From an uncultured Methylobacter sp. (GTDB taxonomy: Bacteria > Pseudomonadota > Gammaproteobacteria > Methylococcales > Methylomonadaceae): a DNA stretch of 10,148 nt. Positions 1-6,209 of this stretch are shown here, piece by piece. Location of the stretch: assembly GCA_903831545.1 (NCBI GenBank), contig CAIKYI010000312.1, forward strand, positions 1-10,148, read 5' to 3'. The notes under the pieces were generated by a model. The model saw only the letters and a program-made list of their open reading frames with translations, was not told the DNA's origin and did no database searches. Every line of letters starts with the position of its first letter. Within the stretch, counting starts at the first letter, position 1. The position numbers were made by a program, and so were the translations under genes.

Positions 1-717
1 TGTAAAATGTCAGGGACAAAAGTTATGGATATTATTGTTTTTTATGAGCAGGAAAAAGGTATTATTTCGCTGAATGATCTTTATCCCAGTTGGTTAGTTT
101 ATTCAGACGGTTTTACGCAGGACAGTCTCAAAACAATTGGAAAAAGGAGTTTTGATTTAATTGCAAGTTTACTTTTGCTTGTGGTTGCCTGGCCGTTTAT
201 GCTGCTTACTGCGTTAGGTATACTGTTGGAGTCAGGTTTCAAGGGTTCGGTGATTTATCAACAGAAGCGTGTGGGCGAAAACAATAATACTTTTAATGTT
301 CTCAAGTTTAGAAGTATGCGTAGTGATGCAGAAAAAAATGGACCTCAATGGGCAACACAAAATGATAATAGAATAACCAAGGTTGGAGGATTTATTCGGA
401 AATTTCGCATAGACGAATTGCCTCAAATATTCAATGTCCTAAAGGGTGAGATGAGTTTTGTCGGACCCCGGCCTGAAAGGCCCGAATTCGTAGAGGGCTT
501 TGAAGATAGAATACCTTATTATAGAGAAAGGCATCGTGTTAAACCTGGAATTACCGGGTGGGCTCAATTATGTTATCCCTACGGTGCAAATGAATATGAC
601 ACTATTCAAAAATTACAATATGATTTGTACTACGTTAAAAATTATAGTATGTTTTTGGACTTATCCATCATGTTTAATACGGTAGAAATTGTGTTATGGG
701 GTAAAGGAGCAAGATAA
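1..717 (+). CDS. Exopolysaccharide sugar transferase (EpsB/WcaJ-like polyprenyl-phosphate glycosylphosphotransferase), 5'-truncated
   Basis: This is the C-terminal part of a bacterial sugar transferase that moves a sugar-1-phosphate onto undecaprenyl phosphate at the inner membrane, the first step of exopolysaccharide repeat assembly. Counting from the Met at base 7, there is a KRSFD box (46-50), one hydrophobic re-entrant or membrane helix (about 51-74), the QKRVG..FxVLKFRSMR block (86-105) and the catalytic Asp-Glu pair in RIDELPQIFNVLKG (D136, E137), followed by SFVGPRPERPEFV. The reading frame is open back to base 1. The leading residues (KVMDIIVFYEQEKGIISL, then PSWLVYSDGF) resemble the middle of the PEP-CTERM-associated EpsB-type family, whose members are about 460 residues long with N-terminal membrane helices. 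The Met at 7 is therefore very unlikely to be the true start. The family is certain; the PEP-CTERM subtype is inferred from remembered sequence. Confidence 0.93.
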   Translation, partial: CKMSGTKVMDIIVFYEQEKGIISLNDLYPSWLVYSDGFTQDSLKTIGKRSFDLIASLLLLVVAWPFMLLTALGILLESGFKGSVIYQQKRVGENNNTFNVLKFRSMRSDAEKNGPQWATQNDNRITKVGGFIRKFRIDELPQIFNVLKGEMSFVGPRPERPEFVEGFEDRIPYYRERHRVKPGITGWAQLCYPYGANEYDTIQKLQYDLYYVKNYSMFLDLSIMFNTVEIVLWGKGAR

Positions 718-902
718 TATTGGTTTAATTGGTTGGGATTTACGTTTTCTAGCTAAGAATAATTTTGGCTGAGATATGTATTGCTCATATAGATAAGCAA
801 AATATCTTCAGTAGTATTTAAATATATCGAATCTATTTGGTCTTTCAATTCATTGAGGTATGCTCATCTACATGGGTTTCGGTATATAAAAAGAGAGATA
901 TA

Positions 903-2540
903 ATGCGGTTAATATTTAATATTTTATTCGGTATGTCTTTGTTACTCAATGCCTGTGAGGTTTTGGCTAGCTCAGTATCTGTTAAAAGTAATATGCAAAA
1001 ACAATATACTAATGATAAGTTCCTGAATAGTGGTGGCGATGTTTGGGAGCGCATTCGTTTTGGTATGAAAATACCAAGTCCAATTTCTTCGCAAGTATTG
1101 ACAAAGTCAACGCAGATCCCTGAAAAAAACAGTCTCGTACCAAAATCTGTTTTGCTCGGAAAAATGTCCGAGTCGGGAAAAATGATAGGTGAAAATACTA
1201 CTTCCGCGCAATCGGTCACTTCAAAATATATTAAGCTTCCGAGTAAGGCTATTGCGCCGGAAAATAATTATACCGCTTTAGGACTTAGACTCAGATTTGG
1301 AACTAAAACTCCATCAGCGATCAATGAAAACTGTACCCCTTTGATATCAACGGTTAAGCTTCAAGAGCATGTGCCCAGATTTAAGAATTATGGGGCTGCT
1401 GGTAGCGAAATCTTGGCAAATAAAAGTTTTAAGTCTCAATTGTCTAATCATGCTGTTTCGGCTGATTCTGGCAGTGACAAGATTCATGTTGCTTCTAACG
1501 ACACAGCCGAAAAATCCGATCCTTGCAATAAAATCTCAGATAAGCAGGTGGTTGGGGTGGTAAGCAAACAACCAAAGCAATCTGAGGTGGGGGAGAAATT
1601 AAATGATAAAAAATCATTAATTAATGAGCGAATTAATAAACAAATTGCCTTTTTCAGTCAAAGTCCGGGTTATTTGTATCAAGTTGCCGAGCGTGCACGC
1701 CCTTATCTTTATCATATCGTCGAGGGACTTAATACCAATCAATTGCCATTAGAGCTTGCTTTGTTACCTATTGTGGAAAGCGGTTATCAACCGACAGCGT
1801 TTTCGCCAAAAGGTGCTGCGGGGCTTTGGCAATTTATTCCGAGTACCGGCAAAGATTATGATTTAAAGCAAAGTAATCATTATGATGAAAGGCTTGATAT
1901 AGTGTCTTCGACCCGTGCCGCAATTCGCTTTCTATCTGATCTTAAAGGTCACTTCAAGGGCGATTGGTTGCTCGCCTTGGCTGCTTACAATTGTGGGCAA
2001 GGTGCCGTAGATAAGGCTATTAGTCGTAATCTTGCCGAAGGATTGGAGGCCGATTACTGGTCTTTGCGCTTGCCGGAAGAGACTCAGGATTATGTTCCGC
2101 GTTTATTGGCTTTATCCAATATTTTTGCGCATCCTGATAATTATGGTTTGAAATTTATCCCCATCAAAAATGAACCTTATTTTGTCAAAGTAAAAATTAA
2201 TCGCGAAGTTGATATAAGATATTTAACTGACAAGAAGTTTGCTGTACTTGCAAAGTTATCAAATCTGAGTCATGAACAGTTTAGTCGACTGAACCCAGGT
2301 TATCTCAATCCAGCTGTATCAGCTGAAGGTGCCTATACTTTTCTGTTGCCTCTAGCTAATGCTGATCAATTACATCGGCTTTTGACCAGTGTTGCACAAT
2401 TTATGTCCGAACCCGTTTCACTGGCGATGAATAACAAAAAACCTGAATATAATGCCTTTCCAAATGCTTGGGATTTATCGCCTGGTACTTCCAGTATTAA
2501 GCTAATTAGATCTTCGTTATTATCGAAAGAAATATATTGA
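903..2540 (+). CDS. mltD: MltD-like membrane-bound lytic murein transglycosylase, exported
   Basis: The enzyme cleaves the MurNAc-GlcNAc bond of peptidoglycan to give 1,6-anhydro ends, acting in the periplasm. I chose the ATG at 903 (545 residues): it has a purine-rich AGAGAGA just upstream and begins a signal peptide (MRLIFNILFGMSLLLNACEV). The frame can be extended to a TTG at 837, but that would bury the signal. Cleavage could be type I after VLA (residue 22), or the sequence LNAC (15-18) could be a poor lipobox; E. coli MltD is a lipoprotein. The SLT domain covers about 240-420. It contains the catalytic Glu292 in LLPIVESGY, the block SPKGAAGLWQFIPSTG and the motif ALAAYNCGQGAV. A post-SLT segment ending NPGYLNP follows, but the C-terminal LysM repeats of E. 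coli MltD are missing. Residues 60-240 are low-complexity, Ser/Lys-rich linker, with a motif at 50-62 repeated at 129-141. It stands alone: 185 bases separate it from the sugar transferase. Confidence 0.9.
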   Translation: MRLIFNILFGMSLLLNACEVLASSVSVKSNMQKQYTNDKFLNSGGDVWERIRFGMKIPSPISSQVLTKSTQIPEKNSLVPKSVLLGKMSESGKMIGENTTSAQSVTSKYIKLPSKAIAPENNYTALGLRLRFGTKTPSAINENCTPLISTVKLQEHVPRFKNYGAAGSEILANKSFKSQLSNHAVSADSGSDKIHVASNDTAEKSDPCNKISDKQVVGVVSKQPKQSEVGEKLNDKKSLINERINKQIAFFSQSPGYLYQVAERARPYLYHIVEGLNTNQLPLELALLPIVESGYQPTAFSPKGAAGLWQFIPSTGKDYDLKQSNHYDERLDIVSSTRAAIRFLSDLKGHFKGDWLLALAAYNCGQGAVDKAISRNLAEGLEADYWSLRLPEETQDYVPRLLALSNIFAHPDNYGLKFIPIKNEPYFVKVKINREVDIRYLTDKKFAVLAKLSNLSHEQFSRLNPGYLNPAVSAEGAYTFLLPLANADQLHRLLTSVAQFMSEPVSLAMNNKKPEYNAFPNAWDLSPGTSSIKLIRSSLLSKEIY

Positions 2541-2952
2541 CTTATGATTTATTCGGTCATGAATATAAAGGTGTCTTAGGTAACGCAGGATTTTGACTAT
2601 CAGTTCCCCATGATTAAATGTAAAGAGTTTAATTGTCTATTGGGTGTTTTTTGTATGGTTTCAATTATTCTAAAAAAGAAGTTTAGTTAAGACGTGTGAG
2701 GATATATTAAAGCTAAACTGCAACACATTTTGGTAAGGCATAAGTCAATTCTTTACATGATTTTTGTAGTGGGATTTTTTAGTGCATATTCGTGGCTTAA
2801 TTGGGTTGTTAGACAGATTGGTGTTCGGATAAAAAAAGAGGAGGTTGTGCTTTGGTTTAATAGGTGTCAGCTTTTTTTACATTCTTGATGTTTTGAATAT
2901 TTTATTTTTTAGATAAGAGATTTAAGTGGTTGTAAATTATTGATATTATTTG

Positions 2953-2971
2953 TTTGGCTTAAATTGTGCTT
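2953..2971 (+). promoter_or_regulatory. Possible sigma-54 (RpoN) promoter element
   Basis: TTTGGCTTAAATTGTGCTT has GG at 2956-2957 and GC at 2968-2969 separated by exactly ten bases, the defining spacing of -24/-12 promoters. It keeps TGGC of the -24 box and TGC of the -12 box but departs from TGGCAC and TTGC elsewhere. Initiation would be expected near 2981, giving the RRM gene a leader of about 190 bases. In AT-rich DNA such a match can occur by chance, and no activator site was identified. Confidence 0.22.
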
Positions 2972-2981
2972 TAAAGCAGTA

Positions 2982-3015
2982 AAGGAGGCGGGTGGTGTCT
3001 ATAAAAACGACTTAA
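2982..3015 (+). other. Strong ribosome binding site with six-codon ORF (possible leader peptide)
   Basis: AAGGAGG at 2982-2988 is a near-perfect complement of the 16S rRNA 3' end, stronger than the sites of most genes in this window. Six bases later a GTG at 2995 opens a frame reading Met-Ser-Ile-Lys-Thr-Thr and stopping at TAA 3013-3015; a GTG at 2992 would add one residue. It lies about 155 bases before the RRM gene on the same strand. It could be a leader peptide, a ribosome-binding decoy, or the remnant of a lost gene start. Confidence 0.25.
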
Positions 3016-3064
3016 CCATAAAGAGATAATTATATTTAGCTAAAATTTTTTACGACATAATAAA

Positions 3065-3129
3065 AAGCTACGTTATTTTTTACGTCTCTGGTAATAAAAC
3101 TCCGGCTGGGTAGCTTACTTAAAAAGTAA
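3065..3129 (+). promoter_or_regulatory. Candidate structured 5' leader of the RRM gene
   Basis: AAGCTAC (3065-3071) is a perfect 7-bp complement of GTAGCTT (3110-3116), closing a 38-base loop. Inside it CTGG (3088-3091) can pair with CCGG (3102-3105) around an A-rich ten-base loop. TTACTT (3115-3120) also pairs perfectly with AAGTAA (3124-3129) around AAA. That second hairpin shares bases 3115-3116 with the first stem, so the two either stack or compete. The structure ends 27 bases before the RRM ribosome binding site. Stems are short and AU-rich, so this is suggestive only; it matches no riboswitch class I know. Confidence 0.35.
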
Positions 3130-3169
3130 TATTTCATGCTCATATTCGTTTTTTTAGAGGTTTTTAACA

Positions 3170-3556
3170 ATGCTTGTTTTTTTTAAAAATATACCGGCAA
3201 ACACGCAAAAATCAGATTTGATGGAGATTATCGAGCCCGTTGTAAAAGGTGGTCTTTTTCACAGGCTTTTTCATCTTCCTGGCACAATCGTTGACATAGC
3301 GTTGCTTAAAATATTGGATAATGAAGAAAATACGGTCAATGTTCATGGATTGGTTGTGATTATGCCGGATGATGTTGCGTCCCTGGTTATCAATCAACTT
3401 GATAGAAAGGTTGTAAATGGCCGGCGTGTCACGGTAAGGGAGTATCATATTCGATCGGAACAAAATGATCCGAGAAGGTCCTCTGGTCTTCTCCCTCAGG
3501 GTGTTATTGATCAAAGGGTTGGTGAGCGACGACAGCATGATCTCGTACTTTCGTAA
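3170..3556 (+). CDS. Small RNA-binding protein with a single RRM domain
   Basis: This 128-residue protein carries one RNA recognition motif over about residues 2-92. The beta1/RNP2-like strand is VFFKNIP (3-9), with aromatic Phe4 where RNA usually stacks. Helix 1 is 13-25. The beta3/RNP1-like strand is NVHGLVVIM (57-65), where Leu61 and Ile64 replace the usual aromatics. Helix 2 is 66-80, and NGRRVTVREYHIRS (83-96) is beta4. The C-terminal tail is charged and arginine-rich (NDPRR, then RVGERRQHD), probably disordered, and may add RNA contacts. The start is supported by AGAGG at 3156-3160. Bacterial proteins of this type are poorly characterised; roles in mRNA handling or cold response are proposed for some relatives. 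It appears monocistronic and converges on lpxD. The long foldable leader suggests post-transcriptional control, possibly autoregulation, which is inference. Confidence 0.8.
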   Translation: MLVFFKNIPANTQKSDLMEIIEPVVKGGLFHRLFHLPGTIVDIALLKILDNEENTVNVHGLVVIMPDDVASLVINQLDRKVVNGRRVTVREYHIRSEQNDPRRSSGLLPQGVIDQRVGERRQHDLVLS

Positions 3557-3644
3557 TTCTTCTCTATTATCAATGAAAAATGCAGTAGGTAAATTAAAAA
3601 ATTGCTTGTTCTGCGGCTATACCAACCATCAGGAATAAGATGCA

Positions 3645-4682
3645 TCAGGCGTCTTTTTCCAGGCTTTGAATTTTTTCTTCCAACATTTTTACTCTTTTTA
3701 ATAGCTCAGGTAATTTACTGAGGGCAATTTGTTCCTTATAAGCCGTTTTTTTATCTTTTGCTGGGCTGCCGAAGACCTGTGAGCCCGGTTTGACATCGCC
3801 TGCTACGCCAGAGCGAGCCATCACAACAGCACCACTTCCAATCGTAACATGGTCGGCAATGCCCGAACTTCCAGCCAGAATCGCATAATCTTCAATAGTA
3901 CAAGAACCGGATACACCTGTTAAACCGCACATGATGACATTTCTTCCAACTTTGTTGTTGTGGCCAATCTGTACTAAATTATCGATTTTACTTCCCGAGC
4001 CAATTGATGTGCTTCCTAATGCGCCTCTGTCTATGCAAGTATTGGCGCCAATCTCAACATTATCCTCAATGACCACATTACCAACTTGGGGCACTTTAAC
4101 ATGCGCATTATTTCTGAATTTATAACCAAAACCGTCAGCGCCAATAATGGCTCCGGAATGGATTGTGACATTATTTCCAACGATTACGTCATCATAGATA
4201 ACCGCGTAAGGAAAAACTTTACAGTTTTTGCCAATTTTTACATTGTTACCGATATAAGCGCCGGCATGGATTTCAGAGCCGTCACCAATGTTTGCGTTTT
4301 CACCAATGACAGCGTAAGGTCCTATGTAAACATCACCCAGCGTCACCCCAGTGTCAATAACGGCCTGTGGTGCAATATTTAGATTATAAACTTTGCCGGG
4401 GTGCAGTAATTCGACTGCTTTTATAAAGCTGAGTTCCGGGTCAGCACAGCGCATCAGCGTCATGGTTTCAGGTACATCCGCTAGACTCAAGTCTTCTGCG
4501 ATAAAGCAGGCGGAAGCGGTTGAATCTTTGATGTATCTGGTGTAACGACTGTTAGTCAGTTGCGTAACTTGACCGTGTTGAGCAGAAGTAATATCTGCTG
4601 CTGACAGAATTGTCGTGGATGGGTCGCCGCCTTCAATGCGTGTACCACAAAAATCGGCAAGCTCTTTTAATATAATGGACAT
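3645..4682 (-). CDS. lpxD: LpxD, UDP-3-O-(3-hydroxyacyl)glucosamine N-acyltransferase
   Basis: LpxD transfers an R-3-hydroxyacyl chain from acyl carrier protein to the 2-amino group of UDP-3-O-acylglucosamine, the third step of lipid A synthesis, in the cytoplasm. I chose the ATG at 4682 (345 residues) because [13 protein letters not shown] fits the family N-terminus and length (E. coli 341). A GTG at 4727 would add 15 residues. There is an N-terminal uridine-binding domain (1-100), then a left-handed beta-helix of hexapeptide repeats (about 103-310) with GADGFGY (181-187), [13 protein letters not shown] (210-222) and the catalytic His241 in [11 protein letters not shown]-terminal charged helix (about 315-345, [19 protein letters not shown]) matches the ACP-binding trimer helix. 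The usual partners bamA, skp, fabZ and lpxA are absent, so this may be a second, stand-alone copy. It lies 150 bases downstream of moaC on the same strand. Confidence 0.95.
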   Translation of the reverse strand: MSIILKELADFCGTRIEGGDPSTTILSAADITSAQHGQVTQLTNSRYTRYIKDSTASACFIAEDLSLADVPETMTLMRCADPELSFIKAVELLHPGKVYNLNIAPQAVIDTGVTLGDVYIGPYAVIGENANIGDGSEIHAGAYIGNNVKIGKNCKVFPYAVIYDDVIVGNNVTIHSGAIIGADGFGYKFRNNAHVKVPQVGNVVIEDNVEIGANTCIDRGALGSTSIGSGSKIDNLVQIGHNNKVGRNVIMCGLTGVSGSCTIEDYAILAGSSGIADHVTIGSGAVVMARSGVAGDVKPGSQVFGSPAKDKKTAYKEQIALSKLPELLKRVKMLEEKIQSLEKDA

Positions 4683-4832
4683 AGGAATCTCTGCTGTTAT
4701 TTTGAATGGCGCCAAATTCGTCGGCACAAAATATGATGTAATTAAGGTTCAGTTTAACAAATCTAAATGTCAGTAGTACGGTGCTGCCTGGAAAAAAATT
4801 GATCAGACTGTCTGCAAGCGAATTTTGAATTA

Positions 4833-5315
4833 TCAGTTTTGATTAAGTTGCCAGTGACCTGACTTGCCGCCTTGTTTTTCCAGTACGCGAACGGATTGGA
4901 TAATCATACCTCTATCAATAGCCTTGCACATATCGTAAATGGTAAGCAAGGCGATCTGTGTTGCGTTAAGTGCCTCTATTTCTACGCCTGTTTGTCCGTT
5001 GGTTTTTGCAGTGGTTTGACAGCGAATCCGGTTGTTTTTAATTTCTGCAATTAATTGGATTTCCAGATGGGTAAGAGGAAGAGGATGGCATAGTGGAATT
5101 AAATCGGCAGTTTTTTTACTGGCCATGATGCCCGCTATTCTCGCAATTGCCAGAACATCGCCTTTTTTGTGACCACCTTCCAGGATTAGTCTAAGGGTTT
5201 GAGGCTGCATTTCAATATAACCCTCGGTGACGGCAGTGCGCTGGGTGATTTTTTTTTCGCTGACATCAACCATGTGGGCTTCGCCAGATTGATTAAAATG
5301 CGTTAATCCGCTCAT
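4833..5315 (-). CDS. moaC: MoaC, cyclic pyranopterin monophosphate synthase
   Basis: MoaC converts the 3',8-cyclo-GTP made by MoaA into cyclic pyranopterin monophosphate, completing the first stage of molybdenum cofactor synthesis. The 160 residues align with E. coli MoaC without numbering shifts: [16 protein letters not shown] at the N-terminus, Lys51 in HKKGDV, His77 in IPLCHPL, Glu112-Ile-Glu114 in GVEIEAL, Asp128 and Lys131 in [10 protein letters not shown], and GGKSG near the end. All catalytic positions are kept. The ATG at 5315 gives the family N-terminus exactly, though no good Shine-Dalgarno is visible. It is divergent from moaD-moaE with 110 bases between the start codons. That gap holds a TATAAT box for moaC and an inverted repeat. 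MoaA is not in the window. Confidence 0.97.
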   Translation of the reverse strand: MSGLTHFNQSGEAHMVDVSEKKITQRTAVTEGYIEMQPQTLRLILEGGHKKGDVLAIARIAGIMASKKTADLIPLCHPLPLTHLEIQLIAEIKNNRIRCQTTAKTNGQTGVEIEALNATQIALLTIYDMCKAIDRGMIIQSVRVLEKQGGKSGHWQLNQN

Positions 5316-5331
5316 TTTTCTGTAAAATTAA

Positions 5332-5357
5332 AAAAGTATGTGAACAGGCATACTTTT
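5332..5357. repeat. 9-bp perfect inverted repeat between moaC and moaDE (operator-like)
   Basis: AAAAGTATG (5332-5340) is the exact reverse complement of CATACTTTT (5349-5357), with an eight-base centre, TGAACAGG. It begins immediately downstream of the moaC -10 box, so it covers the expected start of moaC transcription. It also sits about 70 bases before moaD. The position suits a dimeric repressor acting on one or both divergent units. A hairpin in the moaC leader is less likely because the predicted start lies inside the repeat. Confidence 0.5.
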
Positions 5358-5363
5358 ATTATA
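5358..5363 (-). promoter_or_regulatory. moaC -10 box
   Basis: Read on the minus strand this is a perfect TATAAT. Initiation would be near 5351, leaving a leader of about 36 bases before moaC. No good TTGACA lies at the right distance upstream (the sequence there is about TAGTTT with a 17-base spacer), so the promoter may need an activator. Confidence 0.45.
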
Positions 5364-5425
5364 GCAACTGCCGGTTAAGAAAACTAAAAACGACCTGAAA
5401 CCAGCTTTATTATTTGTGAGTGACT

Positions 5426-5659
5426 ATGTCAATTAGGGTACGTTATTTTGCCAGCTTGAAAGAAAGCTTGGGTCGCTCGGAAGACAATTTGGAGATTGAT
5501 GGTTTAGCTACGGTCAATGAGATATGGCGATATGCTAATCCGGATAAAGCGTTGCCTGACAATTGTTTGGCTGCAGTTAACATGGCGTATGTAAATTTGA
5601 TTGATACGGTTAAGGACGGTGATGAAGTGGCTTTTTTTCCGCCGGTGACCGGAGGCTGA
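5426..5659 (+). CDS. moaD: MoaD, molybdopterin synthase sulfur-carrier subunit
   Basis: This is the ubiquitin-fold small subunit of molybdopterin synthase. Its C-terminal glycine is adenylated by MoeB, carries a thiocarboxylate, and donates sulfur to cyclic pyranopterin monophosphate in the MoaE active site. It is 77 residues from the ATG at 5426. A GTG at 5420 would add two residues (Met-Thr) and cannot be excluded. The N-terminus SIRVRYFASLKESLG and the C-terminal block DGDEVAFFPPVTGG are diagnostic, with Gly76-Gly77 intact at the end. The last codons contain GGAGG (5651-5655), which doubles as the ribosome binding site of moaE, so the two genes are translationally linked. Confidence 0.96.
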   Translation: MSIRVRYFASLKESLGRSEDNLEIDGLATVNEIWRYANPDKALPDNCLAAVNMAYVNLIDTVKDGDEVAFFPPVTGG

Positions 5660-5661
5660 AA

Positions 5662-6108
5662 GTGAATATAAAAATTAGCTTAGAAGCATTTGATCCTATG
5701 CGGGAAGTCCAGATATATCAGCATTCGTCTAAAGAAATGGCAGGCAAGTTCGGTGCAACCAGTATTTTTATAGGCACAATGCGTGATTTCAATGAGGGCA
5801 ATGATGTCATAGGCATGACCCTTGAGCATTATCCCGGAATGACCGAAAAGCAACTCGAAAAAATTGTCGCCGAAGCCACAAGTCAATGGCCTGTTTTGGA
5901 TGTTTTGGTCGTGCATCGAGTTGGAGATATTTTGCCCAATGAGCCGATTGTCGTGGTAGCGGTTTGGACTTCACATCGTGGTAATGCTTTTGATGCAAGT
6001 CGATACATCATGGAAGCGTTAAAGACGAAAGCGCCTTTTTGGAAAAAAGAATTGTTAAAGTCAGATGTTGAACGGTGGCTTGTAAAAAATACTGACGGTT
6101 ATTTATAA
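5662..6108 (+). CDS. moaE: MoaE, molybdopterin synthase catalytic subunit
   Basis: MoaE is the large subunit that binds cyclic pyranopterin monophosphate and installs two dithiolene sulfurs delivered by MoaD, giving molybdopterin. The 148-residue product starts at a GTG six bases after GGAGG and two bases after the moaD stop. Conserved features are FIGTMRDFNEG (Arg41), LTLEHYPGMTEKQL in the form TLEHYPGM (53-60), VVHRVGDILPNE (83-94), TSHRGNAFDAS (Arg106) and LKTKAPFWKKE. Lys121 and Lys128 in that last block correspond to the catalytic Lys119 and Lys126 of E. coli. Nothing is missing or truncated. Confidence 0.96.
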   Translation: MNIKISLEAFDPMREVQIYQHSSKEMAGKFGATSIFIGTMRDFNEGNDVIGMTLEHYPGMTEKQLEKIVAEATSQWPVLDVLVVHRVGDILPNEPIVVVAVWTSHRGNAFDASRYIMEALKTKAPFWKKELLKSDVERWLVKNTDGYL

Positions 6109-6131
6109 ACGTCACGATTAAACCAAAATAA

Positions 6132-6159
6132 CAACGAAACTCATGAAATTTATTCGTTG
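6132..6159. repeat. 7-bp inverted repeat after moaE
   Basis: CAACGAA (6132-6138) and TTCGTTG (6153-6159) are exact reverse complements around 14 bases. The T-rich run after it (ATTTATTATTT) is interrupted, so this is a weak candidate for the moaDE terminator. It could equally be an operator in front of the next gene. Confidence 0.25.
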
Positions 6160-6209
6160 ATTTATTATTTGATAGGCTACTGCCGTCAAATTAATTAGGA
6201 AATACCAGG

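Larger units (their letters stand above)
2541..3169. other. 629-base AT-rich intergenic region
   Basis: No convincing ordinary protein gene or tRNA is visible on either strand. The proximal part (2541-2950) holds only weak items: a 7-bp inverted repeat (AGTTTAG at 2680-2686, CTAAACT at 2713-2719) and an in-frame open stretch 2700-2888 without a credible start. The distal part (2950-3169) is richer and is described in separate entries: a GG-N10-GC element, a strong Shine-Dalgarno before a six-codon ORF, and a foldable leader just before the RRM gene. A ten-base direct repeat, ATTTTTTACG, occurs at 3045-3054 and 3075-3084, exactly 30 bases apart. Confidence 0.7.

Noticed and set aside
837..902. 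TTG start at 837 for the transglycosylase
   Set aside because: It would place 22 polar residues ahead of a good signal peptide; ATG 903 has a better upstream purine tract.
718..902. Promoter, terminator or repeat between the sugar transferase and mltD
   Set aside because: Only short imperfect pairings (for example TTGCT 781-785 with AGCAA 796-800) without a T tract or a good -35/-10 pair.
2700..2888. Open frame of about 62 codons with a possible ATG at 2757 (43 residues, hydrophobic start)
   Set aside because: No ribosome binding site before any start, AT-rich codons, no family recognised; chance is likely.
3045..3120. Resemblance of CTCCGGCTGGGTAGC to the 3' half of a GEMM (cyclic di-GMP-I) riboswitch
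   Set aside because: The conserved 5' half with its GAAA tetraloop and receptor is absent, and the whole foldable unit is too short.
3212..3538. Antisense frame across the RRM gene
   Set aside because: It is a shadow of a well-supported coding frame, with no start signal or recognisable domain.
4683..4727. GTG start at 4727 for lpxD
   Set aside because: The extra 15 residues do not fit the LpxD N-terminus; ATG 4682 gives the normal length and sequence.
4792..4817. Palindrome CAGACTGTCTG followed on the minus strand by seven Ts, as a moaC terminator
   Set aside because: The one-base centre leaves only about three usable base pairs in RNA, too weak to call.
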